64,000 bases of DNA from Haloplasma contractile SSD-17B (GCF_000215935.2 NZ_AFNU02000003.1:124001-188000), one strand, 5' to 3'. Shown: positions 26,501 to 34,659, numbered from the stretch's first letter. Numbers and translations: made by a program. Notes: a model not told the origin generated them from the sequence alone.

Positions 26501-27823
26501 TTAGTTGAAATTAAATTGAATATCATTTTTTCTTGATAAATCAGCTGATATTGTAGGTGTTATCTTTACTCCTAAAAAAGCCTGTTGTTTATCAAAGTAT
26601 GCCCTTAAAGTAAAACCATCAAATGTTATATTCCAATCTTCATATGTATGTCTATAGTCACCCCAAATTGTTGTTGATTTCAAAGCTGCATATGAATTAG
26701 TTTCAATTAAATTAAAATCACTATTTAATGTATACGTAACTTCTACTATAGAAATACCCTCCTGAATACTATCATGTCCTGGAATACGTGGAGCAGTGGG
26801 TCCTTCAGTAGTTCCCCAATATGATTGGTATACTTTTTCTATATCCCACGAAAGTAAACCATTAATACGATCTATTTTTATTACATCTTTATTTTCTGAG
26901 TAAGTCAAGGTTTCGGGAACATAAATATAAGAAAATGTTGAATCTAGATACCCATATTGATTAGTTGGAATATAACGAACTACAGTCTCAGCTTGAATGC
27001 TATTTAGATCTGGTTCTAACCATGCACTATTATATCCAATTCCACTAAAATCTTTAACACTGTGTTCAGGAGACCCTGTCCATGTTAATTCATTCCTTAC
27101 ACTAAGTCCTGTAGTTGATTGAGGATTTAAAGAAACAGTTGTAACCAGTTTTGTTAAACTTCTAGTTGTTTGTGCAGCTCCTTGACATGTTTCAAAATGT
27201 AGCTTACAAGTTACAACAGTAGTATTAGTAATTTCTTCCCATTTTGCATACAAATTAATGTCGCTGCTAGGCATAGTCGAAAAAGAGTATTCCTGTGTTA
27301 AATTAGAATCTTTATACCATCCTTCAAAATTATAACCATAACGAGTTGGACTATCTGGTTCTTGAAACGTTGTTCCGTACCCTTGGGTAATTGATTGTAC
27401 GTCTGTCCCTCCATTACTATCAAAGGTAATAGTCGGTTCACCCCCACCTGGAGCTATAGGAGTATCACAAACAAATTCTAAACATGACGAGGTTAGACTA
27501 TTTATTTCGCTATGGTTTAGATTCGTATCATTTAAATCATTCTCATACGTGTCAAAATTACTTGTTTCATCATGCTTTTTTATTTTTTCTAGTTTTTTAG
27601 CTTTTACTTCTTTAACTTTCTTACCATACTCGTCTTTATTTAATTTCCTTTGCTCTTTAATTTTTCCATTTTCATAAACAGTCTCATAGTAAGACACTTC
27701 TTCATAAACAATTGTTTCATCAGTCTTAACCTTGGTCTTATCTTTTGCCTGAACAGTTGTCTGACTACAAATAAACGCTACAAATACAAATAATACAGTT
27801 ACTAAAAGAAACATTTTCTTCAT
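26501..27823 (-). CDS. Secreted protein with InlB B-repeat-like module (cassette A)
   Basis: 440 residues from the ATG at 27823. A signal peptide (MKKMFLLVTVLFVFVAFICS, then TVQAK) is followed by a charged Lys/Glu region, a Cys pair (SSCLEFVCD) next to a Gly-rich stretch, and an InlB B-repeat/Flg_new module (ITFDSNGGTDVQSI, YGYNFEGWYKDSNL, INLYAKWEE) at about residues 135-205. The last 240 residues match nothing I know. The longer in-frame start (MERDDI) contains the AAAGGGATG ribosome binding site and is rejected. Cassette B has a related leader, signal peptide and Cys pair. A cell-surface or effector role fits, with no catalytic motif visible. Confidence 0.75.
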   Translation of the reverse strand: MKKMFLLVTVLFVFVAFICSQTTVQAKDKTKVKTDETIVYEEVSYYETVYENGKIKEQRKLNKDEYGKKVKEVKAKKLEKIKKHDETSNFDTYENDLNDTNLNHSEINSLTSSCLEFVCDTPIAPGGGEPTITFDSNGGTDVQSITQGYGTTFQEPDSPTRYGYNFEGWYKDSNLTQEYSFSTMPSSDINLYAKWEEITNTTVVTCKLHFETCQGAAQTTRSLTKLVTTVSLNPQSTTGLSVRNELTWTGSPEHSVKDFSGIGYNSAWLEPDLNSIQAETVVRYIPTNQYGYLDSTFSYIYVPETLTYSENKDVIKIDRINGLLSWDIEKVYQSYWGTTEGPTAPRIPGHDSIQEGISIVEVTYTLNSDFNLIETNSYAALKSTTIWGDYRHTYEDWNITFDGFTLRAYFDKQQAFLGVKITPTISADLSRKNDIQFNFN

Positions 27824-27941
27824 TATATCATCCCTTTCCATAATTTAGTATATTTTACCAAAAAAAGGAATGTCATATATTGTGGAAAGAGGATAATGAA
27901 TCAAAAGTTTAATCTCTAATAGATTAAGTTATGACAAAATC

Positions 27942-27971
27942 AAAAAAGAGAAGCACTAAATATACTTCTCT
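27942..27971 (-). terminator. radC terminator overlapping the stop codon
   Basis: The stem AGAGAAG / CTTCTCT encloses an 11-base loop that contains the radC TAG stop, and a T6 run follows on the minus strand. The same hairpin is kept in all three radC fragments. Confidence 0.88.
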
Positions 27972-28642
27972 TCTCGTAAACTAATATAACCCTGTGAGCC
28001 TACTACTAAATGATCGAGAACCTCGATTCCCATCAGATCACCGACATCAATCAACCGTTGTGTAACCCGTATGTCTTCTTTACTCGGTGTAGGGTCCCCC
28101 GATGGATGGTTATGTGCAACAATGATCGAAGCACAACCATGGCGCAGAGCCTCTTTAAAGACCTCGCGCGGGCTACATATAGCCCTGTTTAAAGACCCGA
28201 TGAAAATCGTTTTCTTAGCGAGTACTTTATTTTTAGTATCCAAATAAATGCCAATAAAATGTTCTTGTTCGAGGTTTTTCACTTCATCCATTAGAAATTT
28301 AGCACAATCACTTGGAGACTTGATTTGGAGCCCACGTTCTAGTTCGGTTGCATTAATGCGATATCCGATTTCAATGGCAGCTAATATTTGTATTGCTTTT
28401 GCACGACCAATCCCTTTTATTTCAGTTAATTGGTCAATAGTACATATTTTAAGCTTATCTAATGTCTTAAATTTTTTTAGTATTTCATAAGCTAAGTTAA
28501 GTGCTGAGTACTCTTTTGTACCGGTTCGTATCAGGATTGCTAATAAATCTTGATTATTAAGTTGTTTAGGACCTTTTAGTTCAAATTTCTCTCGTGGTCG
28601 TTCATTTAGTGGCATGTCTCTAACTAAATCGTAGTGGATCAT
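27956..28642 (-). CDS. radC: RadC family JAB/JAMM-domain protein, intact copy
   Basis: 228 residues, full length. Residues about 1-100 hold the helix-hairpin-helix region (LTEIKGIGRAKAIQILAAIE). The C-terminal JAMM domain has the E of NLEQEHFIGIYLD and the metal-binding [14 protein letters not shown] motif. The cellular role of RadC is unsettled despite its name. In B. subtilis radC precedes mreBCD; here it is followed by the cassette array, and mre and min genes are absent. The point from which the C-terminal part has been duplicated is codon Ala in NRAICSPRE. Confidence 0.95.
   Translation of the reverse strand: MIHYDLVRDMPLNERPREKFELKGPKQLNNQDLLAILIRTGTKEYSALNLAYEILKKFKTLDKLKICTIDQLTEIKGIGRAKAIQILAAIEIGYRINATELERGLQIKSPSDCAKFLMDEVKNLEQEHFIGIYLDTKNKVLAKKTIFIGSLNRAICSPREVFKEALRHGCASIIVAHNHPSGDPTPSKEDIRVTQRLIDVGDLMGIEVLDHLVVGSQGYISLREEKYI
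28170..28185. other. Palindromic core at the cassette junction in intact radC
   Basis: gggctacatatagccc is a 6-bp inverted repeat around a 4-base centre. Identity between intact radC and the fragments ends at its right edge, so it is the likely crossover point. Fragments 1 and 2 have lost the left arm (cgaacatatagc or gc variant), fragment 3 keeps gggctacatatagc. Confidence 0.6.
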
Positions 28643-28890
28643 AGTACCTCCTAAGTTGATGTTTCGTCTAGATTTTCGGTTGAATAAGTTTAAAATTCTT
28701 ATTAATATTACGATTTATTACAGTTCGTAGAGTCTGCTGTTTATAATATAGTTTTTTTATAATTATTAGATTATTAGATACCTTACATTTATATATACGG
28801 TATTATAGTATAAATTACTCTTAAGAACTAAATTTATTTTAAAACACATGGTAGATTGAGGGTTTATTATTAAGGCGTTCATAATACAAT
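28643..28890. other. AT-rich intergenic region upstream of radC
   Basis: No ORF with a ribosome binding site on either strand. It should contain the radC promoter. A structured RNA candidate occupies the next 130 bp, and 29018-29205 is again empty AT-rich sequence. Confidence 0.35.
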
Positions 28891-29017
28891 TAAAAGGGCT
28901 ACAAACGTTGACAGTAGTGACAGCTAGTTAGTTGACGATAAAAGACTAATTCCTTATAAAAGGATGGTCCGTCAAATAAATCATGCTCCCCACTGTAAAC
29001 GTCAAGCCCTTAGGGTT
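28891..29017 (-). ncRNA. Candidate rod-shaped small RNA, class not assigned
   Basis: Read on the minus strand, about 125 nt fold into a long interrupted hairpin. The closing stem is AAGGGCT / AGCCCTT, then ACGTT / AACGT, ACAGT / ACTGT, TTGACG / CGTCAA, and an apical CCTT-TTAT-AAGG. A T4 follows the closing stem. A promoter-like TTTACA and TATATT (or TATAAT) lie just upstream. A rod with internal loops recalls 6S RNA, but it is shorter than known 6S RNAs and I cannot match the conserved bubble. Confidence 0.5.
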
Positions 29018-29205
29018 TTATTATAATATAAACTGAATAAACCATATGTAAAGTTAGATAACTAATTTTAACTGTTATAGTATTTAACAACCCAATGAAT
29101 ATAATCTTTCTTGTTCTTACAATTATACGATTATATCTATCAATATAATTCCTTTTCTAGATTGTTTTCTTCATCAATAAGATCAATTGAATGCAACAAA
29201 ACTCA

Positions 29206-29802
29206 CTAAGTTAATGTTTCGACTAGATTTCGATATGTGTAAAGTTTAAACTCCCCACTCTTATTTTGATTAATATTACTATTCAATCCATTTAAACTTG
29301 AATAAAAAGGCATTCTAGGTTCAGTTATAGAATTTATATAGTCTTCACTAAACATAACGGATTGGTTATTTAATAAGGACAAGTAATAGTTAATACTTTT
29401 ATACCAAAAAGTATATTCAGATGAATTCGAATCTAAGAAACTAAGTAATGAAAACAATGACTTAGCTTTTATGACAGCATTCAGATTATGACTTTCTAAA
29501 TACTCTTTTTTCATGACTAAATCCTCTTCACTCGTTGAAATACCAACATATATATTATACGTTGTACTTTCATTCACAATTAATGCGAATGTATCTAAAG
29601 AATAAAGTTCACTAAGTGCTATATTAGCAGGAATTTCTTGCTCATAGCTCCCCACCTGAAGTAAATAGACTGTATCACTTGTTGATGCCCCTGTAGGCAT
29701 GGTGTTACTTGGCTCAAGTTTATTCCCTAAAAACAGTCCAAATGAAATTCCAATAGTAATCGCCATTAAAAAATTTAAGAATAACCTAGCATCAGAGCGC
29801 AT
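29206..29802 (-). CDS. SpoIIB-like membrane protein with SPOR-type domain
   Basis: 198 residues. A short cytoplasmic N-terminus and one membrane helix (residues about 8-26, LNFLMAITIGISFGLFLG) precede a SPOR-like segment (VYLLQVGSYEQEIPANIALSEL, then FALIVNESTTYNIYVGIS). In B. subtilis the gene between radC/maf and folC is spoIIB, which localises engulfment proteins to the septum through a SPOR domain. The call rests on this position and topology, since sequence similarity is weak by eye. Confidence 0.6.
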   Translation of the reverse strand: MRSDARLFLNFLMAITIGISFGLFLGNKLEPSNTMPTGASTSDTVYLLQVGSYEQEIPANIALSELYSLDTFALIVNESTTYNIYVGISTSEEDLVMKKEYLESHNLNAVIKAKSLFSLLSFLDSNSSEYTFWYKSINYYLSLLNNQSVMFSEDYINSITEPRMPFYSSLNGLNSNINQNKSGEFKLYTYRNLVETLT

Positions 29803-29871
29803 TTTATCACCTCATCTATAATAATACTTGGTGACAGGTAGCTCGAGATGGTCTAAGATAATAAGAATGAT

Positions 29872-31161
29872 CTATACGGTTCGTTTTAAGTAATGTAAAA
29901 CTTGTGCTGTAAAATATAATGAACCAGTAATAAGCAGCAATTCATTATCACCCTGTGTGTTTACAACACCATCAATTGCCTGCTTAAAATCTTCTTCATA
30001 TGTAATATGTTTTTTGTTCGTTTGATTATATAGGTCGTAAGCATCTGCTGCCCTGTAAAACGAAAAGCTTGTTAACACTAACTGTTTTGTTATTTCTTGA
30101 AGTTTTATAATCATTTTAGAAGTGTCCTTGTCTTTTAAGGCAGCAAAGATACAAGTGATCTTATACCCTCGTTTAATATACTGATTCATCACCGCACATA
30201 ATGTTTCAATTCCATTAATATTATGAGAACCATCAACCATAATAAAAGGTTTCTTACTAATCACATCTAGTCTACCATGCCATTTTGCTTTTTTTAACCC
30301 ACTATAAATATATTCAGGAGACAGAGACATATTGCGCTCTTTAAGTAAAAACTCATATAAGTTGAGTGCAAGCACTACATTGTAGACCTGGTGTTCCCCA
30401 AGCATTGGGATCGTAAACCCTTGTTCAAAGTCTTTATATTTAAACTGTGTATGGTCTTCGTTAAATTGAATATTATGTATACAGTCTAAATTTAGTTTTA
30501 CTAGTGTAGCACCTACTTGTACTGAATAATCACTAAACACATTCATGACTTCGTCATCTTTTGCTGTCGTATAAACAGTCTTTCCTTTCTTAGCAATACC
30601 TATTTTCTCATAAGCAATTTCCCCTAACGTATTTCCCAGGACATTCATGTGATCATATCCAACATTAGTAATTCCAATCACAATCGGCTCAATTACATTT
30701 GTGCCGTCGTATCGTCCTCCTAATCCCACTTCATAAATGACATAGTCAACATTATGATCTTTAAAGTATAAAAATGATAGTAAAGTTATAATTTCATATT
30801 CCGTCATGAAGTCATCTGTCTCTTGATTCGCACGTTCTACGACATCACAGATTTCATTGCCATACTTTATGAGGTCGTCATCACTAATATATACACCATT
30901 AATTGCGATTCTCTCATTAAATACTTCAATATACGGTGAAATAAATGTCCCTACTTTAAAACCCGTACTCTCAAGCAGGTGTCGTAGATAGTTTAGTGTA
31001 GACCCTTTACCATTGGTTCCGCCAATATGAATGGTTTTTAATTTATCTTGAGGATTGTTAAGTAGTTTACATGCATATTTTATTCGGTTTAAATTTAATT
31101 TCATACCAAATTTACGTTGATTTTCTAACCAACTATGAAACTGATCGATTGTTTTAAACAT
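29872..31161 (-). CDS. folC: Folylpolyglutamate synthase / dihydrofolate synthase
   Basis: 429 residues. The Mur-ligase-type ATP site is HIGGTNGKGST (about residues 46-56), followed by GTFISPYIEVFNERI, YVIYEVGLGGRYDGTNV and DGSHNINGIETL. The enzyme adds glutamates to folates, and often also makes dihydrofolate from dihydropteroate. Synteny with the spoIIB-position gene agrees with Bacillus. Confidence 0.95.
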   Translation of the reverse strand: MFKTIDQFHSWLENQRKFGMKLNLNRIKYACKLLNNPQDKLKTIHIGGTNGKGSTLNYLRHLLESTGFKVGTFISPYIEVFNERIAINGVYISDDDLIKYGNEICDVVERANQETDDFMTEYEIITLLSFLYFKDHNVDYVIYEVGLGGRYDGTNVIEPIVIGITNVGYDHMNVLGNTLGEIAYEKIGIAKKGKTVYTTAKDDEVMNVFSDYSVQVGATLVKLNLDCIHNIQFNEDHTQFKYKDFEQGFTIPMLGEHQVYNVVLALNLYEFLLKERNMSLSPEYIYSGLKKAKWHGRLDVISKKPFIMVDGSHNINGIETLCAVMNQYIKRGYKITCIFAALKDKDTSKMIIKLQEITKQLVLTSFSFYRAADAYDLYNQTNKKHITYEEDFKQAIDGVVNTQGDNELLLITGSLYFTAQVLHYLKRTV

Positions 31162-31286
31162 GTTTTTCCCTTCCTTATCCTTAGCTTAACTTTAATTAGT
31201 TAACGGTTTTAGATAATAATACCATTTTTTAACCTTATTTTAAAATACTATTCTCTAATTTCTTAAACGGTTACTTTAAGAACATA

Positions 31287-31307
31287 AAAAAACCGGGAAA
31301 CCCGGTC
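31287..31307 (-). terminator. Terminator downstream of nth
   Basis: ACCGGG-TTT-CCCGGT followed by a T run on the minus strand. It lies directly after the frame-restored stop of nth at 31310, not after the premature stop at 31371, which supports the longer reading. Confidence 0.92.
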
Positions 31308-31309
31308 AG

Positions 31310-31943
31310 TTAATCATTATTAAATTCCGTACAAATATCTTTAAGTTTACATTCATCACAATTCGGTTTTCTAGCTGTACAGTGATAGCGTCCAAAAAAA
31401 GATCATTTGGTGATGTAAGGCGCACCACTTTTCTTCAGGAAATACATCAATCAACTTTTTCTCAATTTTTAGTGGCGTATCGTTTTCATTTGCAATACCT
31501 AAGCGCTTGCTAACACGAGCTACATGGGTATCAACAGCGAATGCTGGCTGATCAAAACATACAGACAATACAACATTTGCAGTTTTACGTCCTACACCCG
31601 GTAACTTTTCTAATTCTTCACGAGTATCAGGTACCTTCCCGTCATATTCATCAATCAATATTTGACTCATCTTTTTTACGTTTTTTGCTTTTGTCTTATA
31701 TAACCCAATACGTTTTAAATCTTGTTCTAATTCAACAATTGGTGCATTCGCATAATCATTTGGTATTTTATATTTCTCAAAAAGAGCTTCCGTTAGTTGA
31801 TTCACACTTTTATCGGTCGTCTGTGCAGACAACATGACCGCAACTAATAATTCAAAATGATTTGAATGATTCAGTTCACAATACGCATCAGGAAACATTA
31901 CATCGAAAACATCGAGAATGTGGTCAACTTTTAATCCATCCAT
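31310..31943 (-). pseudogene. nth: Endonuclease III with a frameshift before its iron-sulfur cluster
   Basis: Nth is the DNA glycosylase/AP lyase for oxidised pyrimidines. The uninterrupted frame gives 190 residues with the helix-hairpin-helix LEKLPGVGRKTANVVLSVCF (catalytic Lys) and VDTHVARVSKRLG (catalytic Asp), then ends wrongly at 31371. At a run of seven T (about 31395) removing one base restores GRYHC-TARKPNCDECKLKDIC, which is the family's C-x6-C-x2-C-x5-C cluster, and a stop at 31310. The corrected protein is 210 residues, the normal length. Either the gene is mutated, or the homopolymer was miscounted. Confidence 0.9.
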
Positions 31944-32644
31944 GAAACGTACACTTCCTCTTTTTCATTTTGGTTGTTAGTCGTTTTCTTTTTTGCATCT
32001 TCATAACGACGGAATTTTTTTGTAAAATCCTTTGCCTTTTCAATTGTATTAACATTATTCTTTTGCCAATTGAGTAAAATTCGGTCTATATATTTTAGTG
32101 ATAACTTTCCTAAACCAACAGACTCTTTAAGTGCTTGTCTTATTAGACTTAAATCATAATCATCTACTTTAATCCAATCTGAAATGATTTCAATTTCCAT
32201 TGAAGATAGTGGTCTACCAAATTCATTTTCAAATGTGCTAGCTAGTTCAGAGATTGTACCTGTCTGTTGCTTTGTGTTCTGGATTACACTTTCTTTTGTA
32301 ATAACACTAGCGATTTTATCATATAGTGGCTGAAGCGTAAAATGCTCTTTTACTTTACCATTTTCGTCCATGTTTACTTCAATAGATAGATAACCACTTT
32401 GCACTAAGTCATGTACATAGTTTGAACACGTGTTTAAGTCTAGCGTTACTTTTTCTGTTAACGCCTTAATTGATAAAAATTTAACTCCGCTTTTTGAAAA
32501 ATTATATATATGTAATAATAGCATTGCACTAGTCTCATTAAGACCTAATTTTTTATAATGCTCGATAATAAAGCCTTTGACGTCTAATACATTTAAATCA
32601 ATAATTTTCTTAATTAAAGGATTTTGCGTCATATCATTCTTCAC
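31931..32644 (-). CDS. dnaD: DNA replication initiation protein DnaD
   Basis: 237 residues with an N-terminal winged helix (about 1-110) and the C-terminal DnaB_2/DnaD domain, including the signature YDLSLIRQALKESVGLGKLSLKYIDRILLNW. DnaD helps load the replicative helicase. It overlaps nth by 13 bp, the dnaD-nth pair being conserved in Bacillus. Confidence 0.92.
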   Translation of the reverse strand: MKNDMTQNPLIKKIIDLNVLDVKGFIIEHYKKLGLNETSAMLLLHIYNFSKSGVKFLSIKALTEKVTLDLNTCSNYVHDLVQSGYLSIEVNMDENGKVKEHFTLQPLYDKIASVITKESVIQNTKQQTGTISELASTFENEFGRPLSSMEIEIISDWIKVDDYDLSLIRQALKESVGLGKLSLKYIDRILLNWQKNNVNTIEKAKDFTKKFRRYEDAKKKTTNNQNEKEEVYVSWMD

Positions 32645-32726
32645 CTCTTACGACAACGATTACATTTATAAATAGTTCGCAAATAACTCGAACATTTTTT
32701 ATAGATACAAAAACGATTATAACATA

Positions 32727-33887
32727 CTATAGCGACTTTTTTAATAGGTAATTTTTTATTTCCACTTGTTCATTTTTAAGTTCACCGAGTAATACCTTGT
32801 AACTTATGTCATCTATTAGATCGCCAATCCAACCCCCTGGTTTTCTATTGTACAGTGCAATTATATCGTCCCCCTTAAACGCTAAGTCACAGACTTTCTT
32901 AATTGGGAGTTCTTTATAGGTCGCTTTTATTTTTAGGTTTAAGTCATCTGAATCATCTAAGATAACGTTAAGACGATTCGCAACTAGACATGCGTCTAGA
33001 CCATTTCTAAAAAGATAGATTGGACTAGTTACATCAATACCTACTAAGTACATCTCAGCTGCTAATTTACTAATGGTTTTAATTTTATTTGAAAGCTTTA
33101 TGTCATCGAGAATCCCAAATCCTTCTGTTGTTAAACTAATTGCCAAAAGCTCAATTAGATTTCCAGGATTTCCTTTATATTCAACCATTTTTAAGATTCC
33201 TGATCCAATGTGTGGGATGTAATCATGAGCTTCTGCAATCACCATATTACGAAGTGATTTCTTTGCATATTTTCCTTGCAATAAACCGTTTAATTCCTTG
33301 AAAATACGCTCTTGTGAAATATTTTTAAGTAAATGCACCTGATTTTTCATTCCCTTTAATGTAGCTTCTTCTATGTCAAATCCTAACCGACTACTAAACC
33401 TAAATGCACGAAGTATTCGTAATGCATCTTCTTTAAATCGTTCATCCGGCGAATCACCTACGGCACGAATCACCTTATTGTGTAGGTCTTTTTGGCCGTT
33501 AACATAGTCGATAATCGTTTCATCACGTGTCATTGCAAGTGCGTTAATAGTAAAGTCACGTCTACGTAAATCACCTTCGAAATCTTTAATATACTCGACT
33601 TCTAAAGGTTTTCTATTATTCACATAACGTGACTCTTTTCTAAATGTCGTTATTTCATATGAAAAGTTTTGATGTATGACTGTTATAGTCCCATGTTTTA
33701 AACCAGTTGGAATATGTTTTGGGAACAAATTGATCACGTCATCAGGCGTAGCACTTGTTGCAATGTCAATATCCTCACTCTTTATACCTAACAATCGATC
33801 ACGAACAAAGCCCCCCACAATATATGCCTCATATCCATGATTTGTAAAACGAGTTAGTATTTCTTTTGCTATCTCTAATTTCTTCAT
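32727..33887 (-). CDS. cca: CCA tRNA nucleotidyltransferase
   Basis: 386 residues. The class II nucleotidyltransferase motif is YIVGGFVRDRLLG with metal-binding EDIDIATSATPDD; the RRDFTINALAM and ERFKEDALRILRAFRFSSRLGF motifs of CCA enzymes follow. It repairs or adds the 3' CCA end of tRNAs. Confidence 0.95.
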   Translation of the reverse strand: MKKLEIAKEILTRFTNHGYEAYIVGGFVRDRLLGIKSEDIDIATSATPDDVINLFPKHIPTGLKHGTITVIHQNFSYEITTFRKESRYVNNRKPLEVEYIKDFEGDLRRRDFTINALAMTRDETIIDYVNGQKDLHNKVIRAVGDSPDERFKEDALRILRAFRFSSRLGFDIEEATLKGMKNQVHLLKNISQERIFKELNGLLQGKYAKKSLRNMVIAEAHDYIPHIGSGILKMVEYKGNPGNLIELLAISLTTEGFGILDDIKLSNKIKTISKLAAEMYLVGIDVTSPIYLFRNGLDACLVANRLNVILDDSDDLNLKIKATYKELPIKKVCDLAFKGDDIIALYNRKPGGWIGDLIDDISYKVLLGELKNEQVEIKNYLLKKSL

Positions 33888-33987
33888 CTACTGACCCACC
33901 TTCTATTAGATAAATGATTGTTTCGACTTTATTACTAAGATTTAGTGTTTAACCTATTTTTTTTACATCAAAACTTCATTGAAACAC

Positions 33988-34659
33988 CTATATATTCACT
34001 TTTACAAAGTTTTCATTGTAAACCAAGCGTATTGCCTCTTCAATTCCTCCTAAAAATGCATCTCTACTGTGAATCGTATGAGAAATTGAAATTGTTTCAA
34101 ATTCATCAGCAAATAAAATTTGATGATTTGCTAATATGTTTGGCAGTCGTATTGAATGGACTTGATCAATTTCCATATCGAGAACTCGAGCCAAATATTT
34201 AGCCGTACCACTTGGTTTATCCTTTTTATGAGTTGAATGTTCCTCAATAATTTCGTGGCTCTTAAATTCATCTTTTAGCTTTTTTAGCATCTCGACGGTA
34301 TATTTAGTACCTTTTGAGAAATTTGGAGAAATAAAAACACCAACCTTATTCTTTCTCGCTGCTTCTTCAATTATTTGTACATCTGCTTCTTTATATCCTG
34401 TGGTACCACTTACCACATTGATTTCATTATTAATAGCAAATAGAATTGTATCTAAACAACTTGGATAAATGGTAAAGTCAACTAATACATCAAATTCGCT
34501 ATCAAGAAGACACTCCGAAATGTGATTATAGATTGGTACCTCAAACGTTTTATTCGTGCGATCAATCCCACCAACAACTTCTATATTTTCAATTGATTTT
34601 AAATACTCGTATAGAAACGAGCCCATTTTACCGAAAATCCCATTAATGATCACCTTCAT
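33988..34659 (-). CDS. dapB: 4-hydroxy-tetrahydrodipicolinate reductase DapB, compact form
   Basis: 223 residues, clearly shorter than the 250-270 usual for DapB. The nucleotide-binding NGIFGKMG, VDFTIYPSCLDTI, SGTTGYKEADV, SPNFSKGTKY and the catalytic segment STHKKDKPSGTAKYLA (normally HHxxKxDxPSGTA) are all present. The product feeds diaminopimelate, lysine and spore dipicolinate. The loss is in the C-terminal tetramerisation region. No other lysine gene is near it. Confidence 0.88.
   Translation of the reverse strand: MKVIINGIFGKMGSFLYEYLKSIENIEVVGGIDRTNKTFEVPIYNHISECLLDSEFDVLVDFTIYPSCLDTILFAINNEINVVSGTTGYKEADVQIIEEAARKNKVGVFISPNFSKGTKYTVEMLKKLKDEFKSHEIIEEHSTHKKDKPSGTAKYLARVLDMEIDQVHSIRLPNILANHQILFADEFETISISHTIHSRDAFLGGIEEAIRLVYNENFVKVNI

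Larger units (their letters stand above)
22933..28185 (-). mobile_element. Array of three cargo cassettes accreted at radC
   Basis: Downstream of the intact radC there are three further copies of its last 75 codons plus terminator (ending at 25966, 23825 and 22945), each preceded by cargo. The cassette junctions fall at about 28183, 26193, 24052 and 23172, giving units of about 1990, 2141 and 880 bp. All three fragments start at the same codon and share a non-radC border beginning agttaggcatac (plus strand), absent from the intact gene. This is the pattern of repeated site-specific insertion in which each element supplies a replacement gene end. No integrase or transposase gene lies in the units. 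Confidence 0.75.

Noticed and set aside
26501-27841. Longer starts (MERDDI/MERDDT) of the cassette secreted proteins
   Set aside because: The AAAGGGATG ribosome binding site lies inside those codons, and the signal peptide begins at the internal MKK.
22933-28185. Insertion sequence or prophage as the source of the array
   Set aside because: No transposase, integrase, terminal inverted repeats or phage genes are present in any unit.
28891-29017. SRP RNA or yybP-ykoY riboswitch
   Set aside because: The SRP GGAA-loop motif and its partners are missing, and GGGGAGCA alone is not enough for a manganese riboswitch.
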